Below, in pieces: positions 36,501 through 47,489 of a stretch of DNA of 64,000 nucleotides. The translations under genes and the position numbers were made by a program. Position 1 is the first letter of the stretch; each line of letters begins with the position of its first letter. The notes under the pieces were generated by a model. The model made no database searches. It saw nothing but the letters and a program-made list of their open reading frames with translations, and was not told the DNA's origin. Source of the DNA: Davidsoniella eucalypti (taxonomy: Eukaryota; Ascomycota; Sordariomycetes; Microascales; Ceratocystidaceae); NCBI GenBank assembly GCA_004009845.1, contig RMBW01000008.1, positions 124,001 to 188,000 of the forward strand, given 5' to 3'.

Positions 36501-38903
36501 ATATCAGGAATCTTGACCTACGGAAATAATAGGGCACATGATAAGAGTGGTAATAGCTCAATTCTGGGCGTCAGTAAGCGTGAGATATCGGCTGCGGATA
36601 ATAAGAATAAAAACAAGTGGAAATCTGACATATTCGAGAAGCAGAAGCCTCGGCTGGCGCGGAACAAGCCAAGTCAATTCAAGACAGCTAGCATTTCCGA
36701 GACTGGGTGGGAAATAGACATCAATGACGACAGTACAAAGAAAGAGGGGTTGAAGAAAAGAACGCTAGACTGATTCAGGCATGCGATAACGGTTCTCTAA
36801 ACTTGTAGCTCGGGCGTTCGAAGGTTGATTGATGCAAGGCCAATTGGAGATAGTAGCAATGACGGGCTAGCAAAGCTTACAGGAGCCAAAAAGAATCAGG
36901 AAACAAAAACAAAAACAAAAGAATCATGCATGCTTACTAAAGGCTGTGCTTGATTGATTTGTGCGAGGCGTGCTCGAACAAAAATCCTGAAATCCTTAAG
37001 AACATATGTATCACAACCATAACATGAAGCCGGCCGCAGATAGAAAAAGAAAATAAAAAAATGTGGCTATCACGTGCACCGCGGCGCCGCACTGAAAGCA
37101 GCAACTACTTTGGCTGAGAACGGAATCGACAAGCGAGGGCCACCGTCACAGCACGACGACAACTGATACTAGTCCGGTTTGGCTTCATATGTATTTATAT
37201 TCTGTCTTTTTTGAATTCGTTTGTGATTGTCTGTTCTTCTTCTCGGGGCAAAACGCCGTCTTGGGATTCAAGGTAGCATCGACGACTATAGAAAAACAAT
37301 CAACTCTGATAAGCTCCCAGCTTCTCGGTTGGCTCTATGGTGGTGTTGGCCTGTCTAATCGTGTTTGACGGTCTCCAGCTGGCTTGCTCCTTCTTTTTTT
37401 CTTTTGCGTTTGCAATGATTGTTCGAAGGAGTAGGTCAAGTAGGCCTCTTGTTTTGAATCTCGTACATACCTTTTTGATATCCTGGCCAATAGTTTGACA
37501 AGCAAACATCCTTCTTTGTCCAGATTTTTGAGCGCGATACAGCATCATACCGACTTATCTGTGTGAGGTGGAGTGCGTTATCCTCGAGTAGTTGTTACAT
37601 TTACAATAATTCGGCCTTGTCCAACTGATCATCAACAAACAGACTCCAATACAGCATGACCATGATGCCAAGTTAGCTATAGTAGGACGGAACAAGCCAC
37701 TCACTTGAGTTAGCCTTTTGCTCTTAGATTTATCTACAGGCAAAGTAACGGAACACACAAATAGAGCCAACATGAACAAAGGCGAGCAAACCTCTTCAAC
37801 CCTTGTTCCCTGTAAACAAGCAGGGCAAAGCGCCGGCATGTCTTTCTATCTTCTGAAGAGGAGTCAAGTCTGAGAATATGCCCTGTATTTAGTTTCTGCT
37901 ACATACACAGACGATCACGAAAAAAAGAAAATACCCTTTCGTGCGTATCAGCTTCACAAGCAAACCTAGAAAATGGAAGAATGCAGGATATGCAAAGCGG
38001 GATATCACTACAGCTATATCCTAAGTTTAGTCAAGAGATAGAGCAACTGGGAAGCCTATGGCTAGAGTGTTAAATGGTAACTAATTTGTAGATTTGTATA
38101 ATAAACTGTCATATCATGGTATAGATATGGATGGATATGATGATTATGCCGTAGTAAGCGCAGATGAGAAAAAGAAATACAACCCGTTTTCCACCAATGG
38201 CGTCTATTTTTGTTTGTGCTCAACCTTTTGCGCCGTTTTTGTGAATCAAGTCAGTCACAATCGTTACTTGGCAGGCTATTGTTGAACTCTTCTGTTATAA
38301 GAGCCTGTCTTTTTTATCGACCCCGGCATACATTTAGAACACTACACAACTATGTAATTTTCTCCTTCTCTTGTTTCGTAGTCATCACATTGCTGGCATT
38401 CAATACAAGGCCGTCTCTAAGAGACCTTTATAATAATAGAAAACCACCGCTGTGGCCTTTTTGGCCAACTGGACCTAGAGGCCTGAATTCTGGGGGAGCC
38501 CTGATGTTCTGCGGTGTCCACAGGTACAAGGTTCCTGGTTTATACGTGTAACAGCTGGTACTCAAAGACAACCTGGGCCGTAGAGCCAAAACTCTGTCTG
38601 GTTTGGTACGATACAGGGCAATAAGAGAACAAGGGAGAAAGAGAAGAGAAAATAGATAATTGAGAGACGAGGAGACCCAAAGTTCGGCTTCTTAGCTGGA
38701 TCTGAGCCAAACTCGACCAAGTTTTTAGACAGAGATGCGATCGCTTCTCAGCAGATCCGGCCTATATAGTAGAGATCAGAGCAGGCTGGCGGACTCTCTT
38801 GCATATTGTATGCCATCGGGCGTTCCAAAAATGGCATGCTGCATAGCTACGTGCTTGCTGTTACTCTACATGCCCTGTAAGAACTATCTCTCTTTTACAT
38901 AGC

Positions 38904-38929
38904 ACATGTACATGTACATGTACATGTAC
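38904..38929. repeat. ACATGT hexanucleotide microsatellite
   Basis: Four and a third perfect units of ACATGT. Each unit is itself palindromic, so the array can form a cruciform. Confidence 0.9.
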
Positions 38930-39294
38930 TAATGTTTGAGGCTAGCAAATCGATGTGCTTGAGTTACTTTGGCTCTACGCAACTAAACCTAGCAAGATAT
39001 CAGCCTAATTTATACTTGGGCCTTGTCCGTTTTCTTTTCCTAGTCGGGAAATAGACGCTAGTTAACTTAGCATTCTCAGCATCCTAGTTGTACGGTGCTC
39101 TTGCCCTGAAGCTTCAGTCAGTCGTTTTGCACGAAGCAGCATTCCCATTACGTTCTATCAACACTCTTTATCCAACCACAAATCAGAGAGGGACTCGTTC
39201 TATAAAGGAGTCCAGCCAGCCAGAGCACAGCAGTTCGTTAGAGAGTTATGCCCACGAGGAAGTTTTGCTTTTACTTCAAGTCCGTACTCCCCTT

Positions 39295-39350
39295 GAGTCG
39301 AAAAGGAGCTCTTGGACAATCTCTAGACTATAAATAAATAAAACCATCAT
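39295..39350 (+). repeat. Dispersed repeat copy B (retroelement 3'-tail-like)
   Basis: GAGTCGAAAAGGAGCTCT, then TGGACAATCTCT, then AGACTATAAATAAATAAA and a CCATCATC end. It matches 15231-15275 except for the middle block. Both copies run in the same direction. Confidence 0.55.
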
Positions 39351-40872
39351 CTCCCCTCCCCTTGTGAAGTATTAATACAACTAGTTGGCCGGTCTTTTCT
39401 TTGTTCGTGTGCCAAATGCTAGGACCAACAACAACCCAACAATAGAAATAGAAAAAGTCTCACCCAACCAACATGAGGTCTGTTTGACAATACCAGACTT
39501 TGTTAAACAAGATGGCTGCGCCCCAAGGCAAAACTTTTATCACAAACCAAGAAAAGGGAAAAGAACAACACAAAGCAAAGGGAACTTGAAGCCCCAAGGG
39601 AAAAGATTAAACACTGGAAAACGTACCGCAAGTCAACTAAAGCCACAGTGCCTACATTAGCATTGGAGGTAAACATTCAGTCAGCACATTGAAAGGTGAT
39701 TGGTATTATTATTCATGTAGAGTCACCAGAGTTAGATTAGGAGTCAAGAAGATGTATTTCAATAGAAATAAACAAAGAGCACTTACTAAAATCTTCTAGA
39801 CCATGGTGTAATATTACTTAATAACTTTGTCAAATGTAGAGTAGCACGGTGAAAGGGTTTATCATAGCCAACATCAATATTTACTTAGTAGTCAGAGCAG
39901 TTAGAAATCAAACCCCATGAAAAGGCTAAATCAATGATCAAGAAGTAGTAATATATACCTACGAGTTAGTTCTTAATCCCTTCTAAGTTGAGGCTGAAGT
40001 CCGATATCTTGATATCAACCACAGTACTATAATCAGAAGGCAAATCGTGGTAGGAGGTAGTTATCACAGGAATTGTGGAAATATAGGAAAGAGTCATTGA
40101 TCCTTGAGTTATTTATCACTGATATGCCCAATTATTTTCCTTCATTCCAAGTGCAAGAAAGAATAACTAGAATACTGTAGTTAAGTAGAGCGTTTAGTTG
40201 GCTCTGAGTCTACATACTGGTAGTCTCTGCACACTTAGAACCTGATAGGCCTTTTTGGCACTTCTTTTCTACATCTGTGGCATTCCATTGTGGCGTTTTC
40301 ATGGTCCAAACATTGATGGGGGTGGGAAGCCGGAGGGTTAAACAAGGGTTAAAATTCTGCATTTTCATTCGGCGGAAATCGGCCCCACAAAAAAAGCATC
40401 AAGACCTGCTTAAAAGGAAAACCTAGTGGAAAAACCTTCCCCTAGGTATACCAAACAGAAAAGAATCACTAGGCCCTGTTTCGGTTGCTAAGAAGGTGGA
40501 CGCTGTGATTTTATATTTAGGCGAATCTTATATGGTCGGTTGTGGCGTTTTTGCTCTTTGTTCTATGTTCTAGTAGTGTTCCTGGTAGTAAGAGATGATA
40601 GCAGCTGGGAAGGGATCAAGATCAAGATCGCAGATGGCGGCTGCCGTGACCACACATAGAATCTACATATACAGCATAGCCAGTAGAAATTGGTCCCTGC
40701 ACATAGCGTCATCTCGGGAGATTCATGCCTCTCGTCCTAGAACTCCACCCCCTGTGAAGAGAAATCTGGGCTTCTACAGCATGCTCTGGTAGTGGCGCTT
40801 TGTGTGGAAAACAACAAGAGCAGAGACAATGACCTCCCCTCCATCTTCGGTGCCTCCATTAAGCCAAGTAGC

Positions 40873-40940
40873 TAGTCTTAGTAGTCTTAGTAGTCTTAAT
40901 AGTCTTGGTAGCCTGAGTAGTCTTAGTAGTAGCAGTAGTA
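40873..40940. repeat. 9-bp minisatellite, unit AGTCTTAGT
   Basis: About seven degenerate copies of AGTCTTAGT/AGTCTTGGT-like units, ending in an AGTAGC trinucleotide stretch. In translation it gives artificial Ser/Leu or Leu/Arg repeats in open frames on the two strands; I do not regard these as proteins. Confidence 0.85.
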
Positions 40941-41389
40941 TACAAAAAAGGTTTTGTTTCCTTTCCCTTCCCATCCATTACCGCTGCCCCATGCCATGCT
41001 TTACATCGAAGGTCTTGGCCTAGCAAATTCAGAACTGCTTCTAGACCTATGGCGAGTGCTTTTCGTCACAGATTCTGGCGCATCAGTGCCAGAATCCCAG
41101 TGAACAGGCCAAGATCGCCACTTTCTCAGACTCGCCTACCTACACCTCCAGACGCAGATGAGATGTTGACACAGACCGTCTGTAGATACAGGTGCTTGGC
41201 ACAGATTGCAGTCACGAGATTGTTAGGATTGGTGAGTTATAGTTGGTTATTGCTGGACGGGCCAGAGAATGGTTGCTGGATAAAAAGCTTTAAGTATGCT
41301 GGATCGACCTCGCCTGTTTTCTCTCCAAAGTCTTTCCTGCCGTCATCTTCGCGCCTACTGTGGCTGTTCATTCTTTAATCCACCTGATT

Positions 41390-42623
41390 AATCCACCTGA
41401 TTACTCTTCCATCCAAAGCTTTTTTGTAGCTTGTTCCTATCGTTTCTCTAATACCAAGCTAAGCTAAGCCCAAGGCCTTTCTGAGATAGTCCGCTCCGTC
41501 GTTTCTTTGACATCCTCTCTTTCACTGGATCAACAGTGTTCTTCCATCTTCCAGTCTTTACCTTGTCTTCATCCCATCACTCAAAATAGACAACCGCCGC
41601 CTCGTCGCTTTCGCCCTAAACCCAGCACAAAAACCGTGGGCGTCAACCTATTTGGTCCCGCTAGACGAGCTACCTTCGCTCCTCGCATGAAGTCTGTGAT
41701 TGCCGCTATAGAGCTGACAGGGTGTTCGTCGTTGTCTTTACAACTAGCTTGTTAGTCTGCCTGTGATTATCGTTGCAGTGCAACTCTGCGAAAAAGAAAA
41801 AAGAATAAAAGAAAAAAAGAAAAACAAAGCTGGAATTTATTTAGCTCTTTTACTCATTTTATCGTTCTTTCCTCTTTGCTTCCCGTCAGGCTCTACCCAC
41901 TTTTTTCTTTCTGGTTGCTTTAGTTGCTGATAAAGTCATTGCGCTTTTTGACTAGTACGTCGAAGGCTCAGAAACTCAACTATTAAAAAAAGGAAGGCAC
42001 CTCCAGCTACGCTTTCTTCTTTCGGAGCTGCGGTTTATCTGCTCTCGTCTACAAACTTCGCCAAATTTGGATTTTATTTTTTTATTTTTGAATCCCCCAC
42101 GCATCTTTTTTTTTATCCTGCTTTCTTGAAAACAATTGTTTTTATTCTTTTAATATTCTCTTTGCGCCACTACCTTTTCTTGTCGCTTCCTCGGTTTCTA
42201 CTTCTAAATATCGACAACAATACAACGAATACACTTAGTAGCCCATCGAGAATCATTCAATCGACCCTATCGCCATACTATCTCCACATCGCTATCGCCT
42301 TTATCTATACTCCGAGTATCCCATACGAAAATACAAAAACAAACATCGCTGTTTCTTCTTTCCATTGTCTTCCGGACGCCCTTCTAGTAGCTCCGGCTTC
42401 CCTCGGCTTCTCTCTCATTTCAAGCTGTTTCCGGCCTCCCCAGAGCAAGCTTATTACCCAAATCCGAAGACACCACATACTATCGCAACTTATCGGTTCC
42501 AACTTGTCTGACGCCACCTGATAATCCAATTGCCCGCGTGGGACACGCAGATTCCCAATTTCTCGCTACCGGACCGGAGATCCAGGCCTTAATTTTTGCC
42601 CATAACCTCCCCTCTCCTTCACC
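41390..42623 (+). promoter_or_regulatory. Promoter and long pyrimidine-rich leader of the G-alpha gene
   Basis: About 1.2 kb before ATG 42624 is rich in CTT, TTTC and TTTT tracts, with repeated stretches such as TTTTTTATTTTTG near 42080 and short CT-rich blocks. This is the usual composition of fungal leaders and core promoters. The transcription start cannot be placed from sequence. Confidence 0.5.
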
Positions 42624-44057
42624 ATGGGCAACTGCCTGAGCTCCAATAACTCGGAAGAGGCGGCGCAGAAGAAGAAGAGCCAGGCCATTGATAAACAGCT
42701 GGAAGAAGATAACAAGCGCCTACGAAGAGAATGCAAAGTTCTTCTACTCGGTACGTCATTAGTCTAGGTTTTCTCTTTGGACATGTATATATAGCAAGGC
42801 GGCTGGCTAACCGAATTTTCTCATTCCACAGGCTCTGGTGAAAGTGGCAAATCGACCATTGTTAAGCAGATGAAGATCATCCACCTCCAGGGTTACAACC
42901 ATGAAGAGCTGCTCAACTACCGCCCAACAGTGTTTAAGAATCTGGTTGAGTGCGCCAAGGCTGTGGTGACAGCCATGCAACAATTCGAGATCGAGCCCAT
43001 GAATGAGGACACTCGCCAGTTCTGCGACTTTATTCTCGACTACATCCCAGAGTCTGGCGCAAACGCCGAGATCGATCCCCGCGTTGGTCCTGCCGTACAG
43101 GCCATCTGGAACGACCCGGCCAAGTTCCTGCTCATGGAGCGCCAGAACGAGTTCTACCTAATGGACTCTGCCACATAGTGAGTTTCCGCTTCTACCTGTT
43201 TGGATCTCGCTTCTTGTACATGCTAACCCAACCCTTCTCTGCAGCTTCTTTGAAGAGGTCGACCGCATCTGCGACCCCGAGTATCTGCCAAACGAAATGG
43301 ACGTGCTTCGCGCGCGTACCAAGACCACCGGTATCTACGAGACAAGATTCGCCATGGACCAGCTCAGTATTCACATGTTCGATGTTGGCGGTCAGCGCAG
43401 TGAACGTAAGAAATGGATTCACTGCTTTGAGAACGTCACTTCCATTATTTTCTGTGTGGCATTGAGCGAATACGACCAGGTCCTCCTCGAGGAAAGCACA
43501 CAGGTATGTTTATATTCACCGACTTCTGTCTTTCTTTTTTTATTCTTCCTGTGTTCTGTTCTGTTTTTGTCGTACCTAGCGGCAACTGTGTGCTCCCAGC
43601 CATTGTCTCACCCGCATAACGTATACACACGCATGTATATGCGCATATATACAGAACCCATCACAAGCTACCACAACAAGTTATCAGACCCTCATACTAA
43701 CCCTCTTTCTCTCTATAGAACCGCATGCTCGAGTCGCTACTTCTATTCGATTCGGTCGTCAACTCGCGCTGGTTCATGCGCACCAGCATCATTCTCTTCC
43801 TCAACAAGGTCGATATCTTCAAGGAGAAGCTGGCTCGATCACCACTCGGAAACTTTTTCCCCGACTACTCTGGCGGTGCTGATGTTAACAAGGCCGCCAA
43901 GTATCTCCTATGGCGCTTCAACCAGGTCAACCGTGCACATCTCAAGCTGTTCCCTCATCTCACACAAGCAACCGACACATCCAACATCCGTCTTGTGTTT
44001 GCAGCCGTCAAGGAGACGATCCTAGAAAATGCCCTCATCGACACCGGTGTGCTGTAA
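42624..44057 (+). CDS. Heterotrimeric G-protein alpha subunit, group III (GNA-3/GanB type)
   Basis: GTP-binding signal transducer at the plasma membrane; group III subunits of filamentous fungi act in cAMP/nutrient sensing, conidiation and germination. Exons are 42624..42750, 42832..43177, 43245..43503 and 43719..44057, in frame, 356 residues, the usual length. MGNCLSS gives an N-myristoylated Gly2 and a palmitoylatable Cys4. Motifs are the P-loop GSGESGKS (43-50), catalytic Arg182 in RARTKTTG, DVGGQRSE with catalytic Gln208, NKVD, and the TCAT-equivalent near VFAAVKET. The C-terminus ends TGVL and lacks the Cys of Gi-type subunits. That, with close similarity to GNA-3 through SIIFCVALSEYDQVL, places it in group III rather than group I (GNA-1). 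The start lies in an ACCATGG context. High confidence. Confidence 0.96.
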
Positions 44058-47000
44058 AGCATGCAAAGTCTTCTTCTTTCTTTTTTACATTTTTCTCTCT
44101 CTCTCTCATGGCGCACAGCATGTACGGCTTTCATTGGTGTTGTTTTTCATTCGTTTTCCTTTCGGCCACGACGTCTTACCCTTCTCTGTCTATTATCTCT
44201 TTGGCTTAGTTGCCACTCTCTTATTTTTTGGTTATGCCTTTCCGGTGGCTTTTTTTTTTCAGATGCGGTTTCGTTCCCGCCTTGTTTGTCTTACGGCCGA
44301 TTATTATTTTTCTTTCTCTCTTCCCTTCTTCCTATTCGATTATTGCCGAGCTAGATGAGCCTGTTTCTTCTTCATTACTCATCTTTTCTATTATATTTTT
44401 TTCTATCTCTGTGCTCTAGCATTTGTTCGGAGTTCCGGCGCAGGTCATCTGATACCTCCATACCATACTGTTTTTACGCCTTCATGTATCTATCCCGCGC
44501 GGACTCAGGAGCCCTTGAGGGCTCGAGTGGTGCTTCTTCTGTTACTGCTACTCTGATTATAACCTACGATAAAGTACTACTTTTCTATCTATAGATTTAT
44601 CTATTGGAAGAACAAGGGTAGTAGCAATACTCAAGCCTTATACCAGCGATACATAGCTATAATCTTTTCTGACCTTATTATTATTGGTCACCAAATATAT
44701 AACTGTACCTCTTTCCATGCAGTAATTTCTCACTTTCGTATATCCTATCAGTGAACCTATTAGATCTCGCTATGTGATATGAATCCATAACTTCTCAGCT
44801 TCCACCAAGAACATACCAGAGTTTGTCGCCTGATTGTCGCAGTTGGTGGTTGTGGTGTTAATATTCGGAACGGAGACACCGAACTTCAATGCCATTTACT
44901 CCGCTTCACTAGATAAGATGGTTAAAAAGTTCCTTGATATAGTCCTTGCAGTGTTGCTCCGTGCAGCTATAAAAAAACGGCCCCCACTCACACTACATGT
45001 ATGATATTGTATGCTCAAGAAAACTGTTAGCAATGGGACCCCATTTCTTAGATTATTGATATGATGTATATTAACTCGTTTCTTCGATCATAAACGACTC
45101 TGATTTTATTTCCATCATCTTCCTTTCGCAAGATACAATATTGGCGCTCATGTCTGGCGAGCCGTAAATCAGTGAACCTATTCTGGTATTTTTGGTGTAA
45201 GTGAGCACAGGCCAGCTGGCGCACTTCTGTTCTGGGCTGGCTTGGCTGCTGCTTTGGCCATGCACGATAAGTTTGTGAACGAGGGTTGTTTATCTCTTAC
45301 CCCTATGTAATAGTAGTCATTATGGGTAGTCGTGTTTATAGGAAGAATAAGACAAAGATATAATATTATAGTAATAAGATCACAGCCATCTTATCAAACC
45401 GAACGTGATCATCCCGCCAACCTTGTGGGCCGTTAAGCTTTACCCAAGCTTTTAGTTATATATACAATCAATGTTCAATGGAAATAAAGTTGTATAGAGT
45501 CATGAGCGTGGCAATATACTCTTCTCGGATCATAGTGATGAAAATTTCAGATATTCCTAATGAATGAATGCACCCACAGAATGACTATTCTCGAATGAGC
45601 AAGATGATCTGATTTTACTGCATCTGCTATCACGTGACTACACAAACTCAAAATCAGCTGACGGTTCTCGCTTGTAAGTCAAAAATTGAGCCATATTAAC
45701 CCTATACAAAATGCTTGTAGGGTTACCGGTTGCGGAAATGCTTTGAGACAGCTATTGAGGACAAAGAACGCGACATGTAAGATTCTAGAAACTAGAAAAC
45801 ACAGTACGTAGTAAATGTATCGGCTCGGTGATATTGAGAGGCAGCTCCGAGCTTCTTCGAGCTCGTTATGATACCTAAAACGTCATCGCATGGAGAAACC
45901 ACATATTTAAATGCGGATTTGTAGTGATGTTGGATGATGCAGGTGAGCAAAGATCTGATGTACTAGGATGAGAAAAGGCAAAAGGAACGATCACGAAATA
46001 GACGTCAAGGTCCAGAAGCTTTCGCGAGCTTCCCCGTCTCCAAAGATCGAAAGATGCTGCTCTTTTATCCTGTGAGAAGCAGCCACGTATATAAATACAA
46101 ATGACGTTTCTCGCCACACCCTTTTTCCCGCCTTTCGACTCTTGTTTACTAGTGGGAAGAACTGGAGACGTTGGTTTTTCCTGGAAGCGAATGAACGATG
46201 TTAATCCATCGGTCATGAAAAGAAGGAACGGACACGACGCACATCACGAGATACGCCGTTCTGTAATCGTTGTGGGAAGCCGTTGTGCAGGCTGGAGGTC
46301 TGATGAAAGACGGGAATTAATAAGGGTTGCACAGGCACTTTGTTGGTTCAATATTGGGGTTTCTGTAGTGACGCTTCTTTTCTTACCCTCCTTTGGAAGC
46401 TATTTGTTAGACTCCGATGGAGAGCTTCCCCATTCCTTCCTGCCGGTTTCTTTGTAGCTCACGTACATGATAGGATTTAGAGCCGGCGAGGGCAATGCAA
46501 GCGCAGTGGACTTATGTAGTTATTTGGAGACATGTAAGCGTGTACTTAATTATGTACTAGGAAGACTCCAAAGCCGTTATGAATTGAGAGAGCTGAGAAT
46601 GCTTAGAATTCAGATATCAATATAATATTCGTCCAAGACCCCGCCTCGAGCCGAGGAATACAGCAAGAAGGAAAAGAAAGGGATCAAATGCACATAAAAT
46701 AGCAAGCTTTTATAGTCGCACTAGAGCACGAAAAATAATATCTGTACACAGCACCCAAAAGATGACCTGATGCAGACATGAAGAGGAGGCAACAGGAGCA
46801 CCAGCAGAGCGTTCGTTCCTACTTTTGCTAATAGCTTGTTATATGAGCTGTTTTTTATGCCTCCTTTCTCCGTTGTATTATGTTCAAGTTGTATGGTAGT
46901 CCGTTATGAGACGGCCCATTTACACTAGAACGATTGTATGCAGCTCAACCTAAACAGCATCTTAGAAAAGTCTTGTGATCTGTCTAGAACGAGATGAACA

Positions 47001-47489
47001 GGCTGGGCCACCATGATTTTCAAAGATTTTGCTCTGCTTCCGAGGAGGGGGGCAGCTGTGTTTGTATACCTGCATACGAGGACTGGATGTAGTTAGAGTA
47101 GTAGTGCCCTCTCCCTCCTTGGGGCGGCTCAATAGATATCCAGGAGTAGTGCGGAGAAGAAAACAGGAATGTGACAGAGGGGTTCTTTCTATAATTTCTA
47201 TATGAACCCGAAGCTTCCCGTGCTTTCTATTGACTCTGGCTTCTATCTCTTCCTCGACATCCTTTCTTTTTTTCCTAGGCTCCGAGTTCTCTGCCCTGTT
47301 TCCTTGGAGACGTTTCGTGTACCTCCCGTCTTTGGCTTTCTCAACCCTACAATCTCAGCTTCTCTCGATCTCAAGTAGCTCTGCCCTGATCCCATCCCCG
47401 CATTCTGACTCCCGAGTATTCATCGTCGTCTCCTGCTAGACAATTCCTTGTAGCATTCTCCCGTCTCCATACAGCTTTGCATTGGCACA
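44058..47489. other. Intergenic: G-alpha 3' flank and glycogen phosphorylase promoter
   Basis: About 3.4 kb. The first 350 bp is a T/C-rich 3' flank. I see no supported gene. An ATG frame of 118 codons at 46101-46457 overlaps an antisense open frame and has no recognisable motif. The last 300 bp before 47490 is a CT-rich leader typical of the phosphorylase promoter. Confidence 0.55.

Larger units (their letters stand above)
30529..42623. other. 12.1-kb region without a recognisable gene, upstream of the G-alpha gene
   Basis: No ORF here encodes a motif I know. The longest ATG-initiated or open frames are about 100-130 codons, of mixed hydrophobic or low-complexity composition and without supporting splice structure. 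Contents I can see are an ACATGT microsatellite (38904-38929), a retroelement-tail-like repeat (39295-39350), a 9-bp minisatellite (40873-40940) and G/C tracts near 31463 and 31717. T- and A-rich stretches occur near 33655 and 36905, with a pyrimidine-rich leader from about 41390 on. It may contain an untranslated gene, decayed elements or a large regulatory region. I cannot tell which. Confidence 0.6.

Noticed and set aside
40774..40974. Leu/Arg-repeat and Ser/Leu-repeat frames
   Set aside because: They are translations of the AGTCTTAGT minisatellite, not proteins.
41049..41378. 109-codon frame upstream of the G-alpha gene
   Set aside because: No homology recognised; composition like the surrounding leader.
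42126..42521. 131-codon frame in the G-alpha leader
   Set aside because: Opens without an ATG at its start and is driven by pyrimidine-rich composition.
46101..46457. 118-codon ATG frame and an overlapping antisense 113-codon frame (45875-46216)
   Set aside because: No recognisable motif, no splice structure and mutual overlap on opposite strands; length is within chance.
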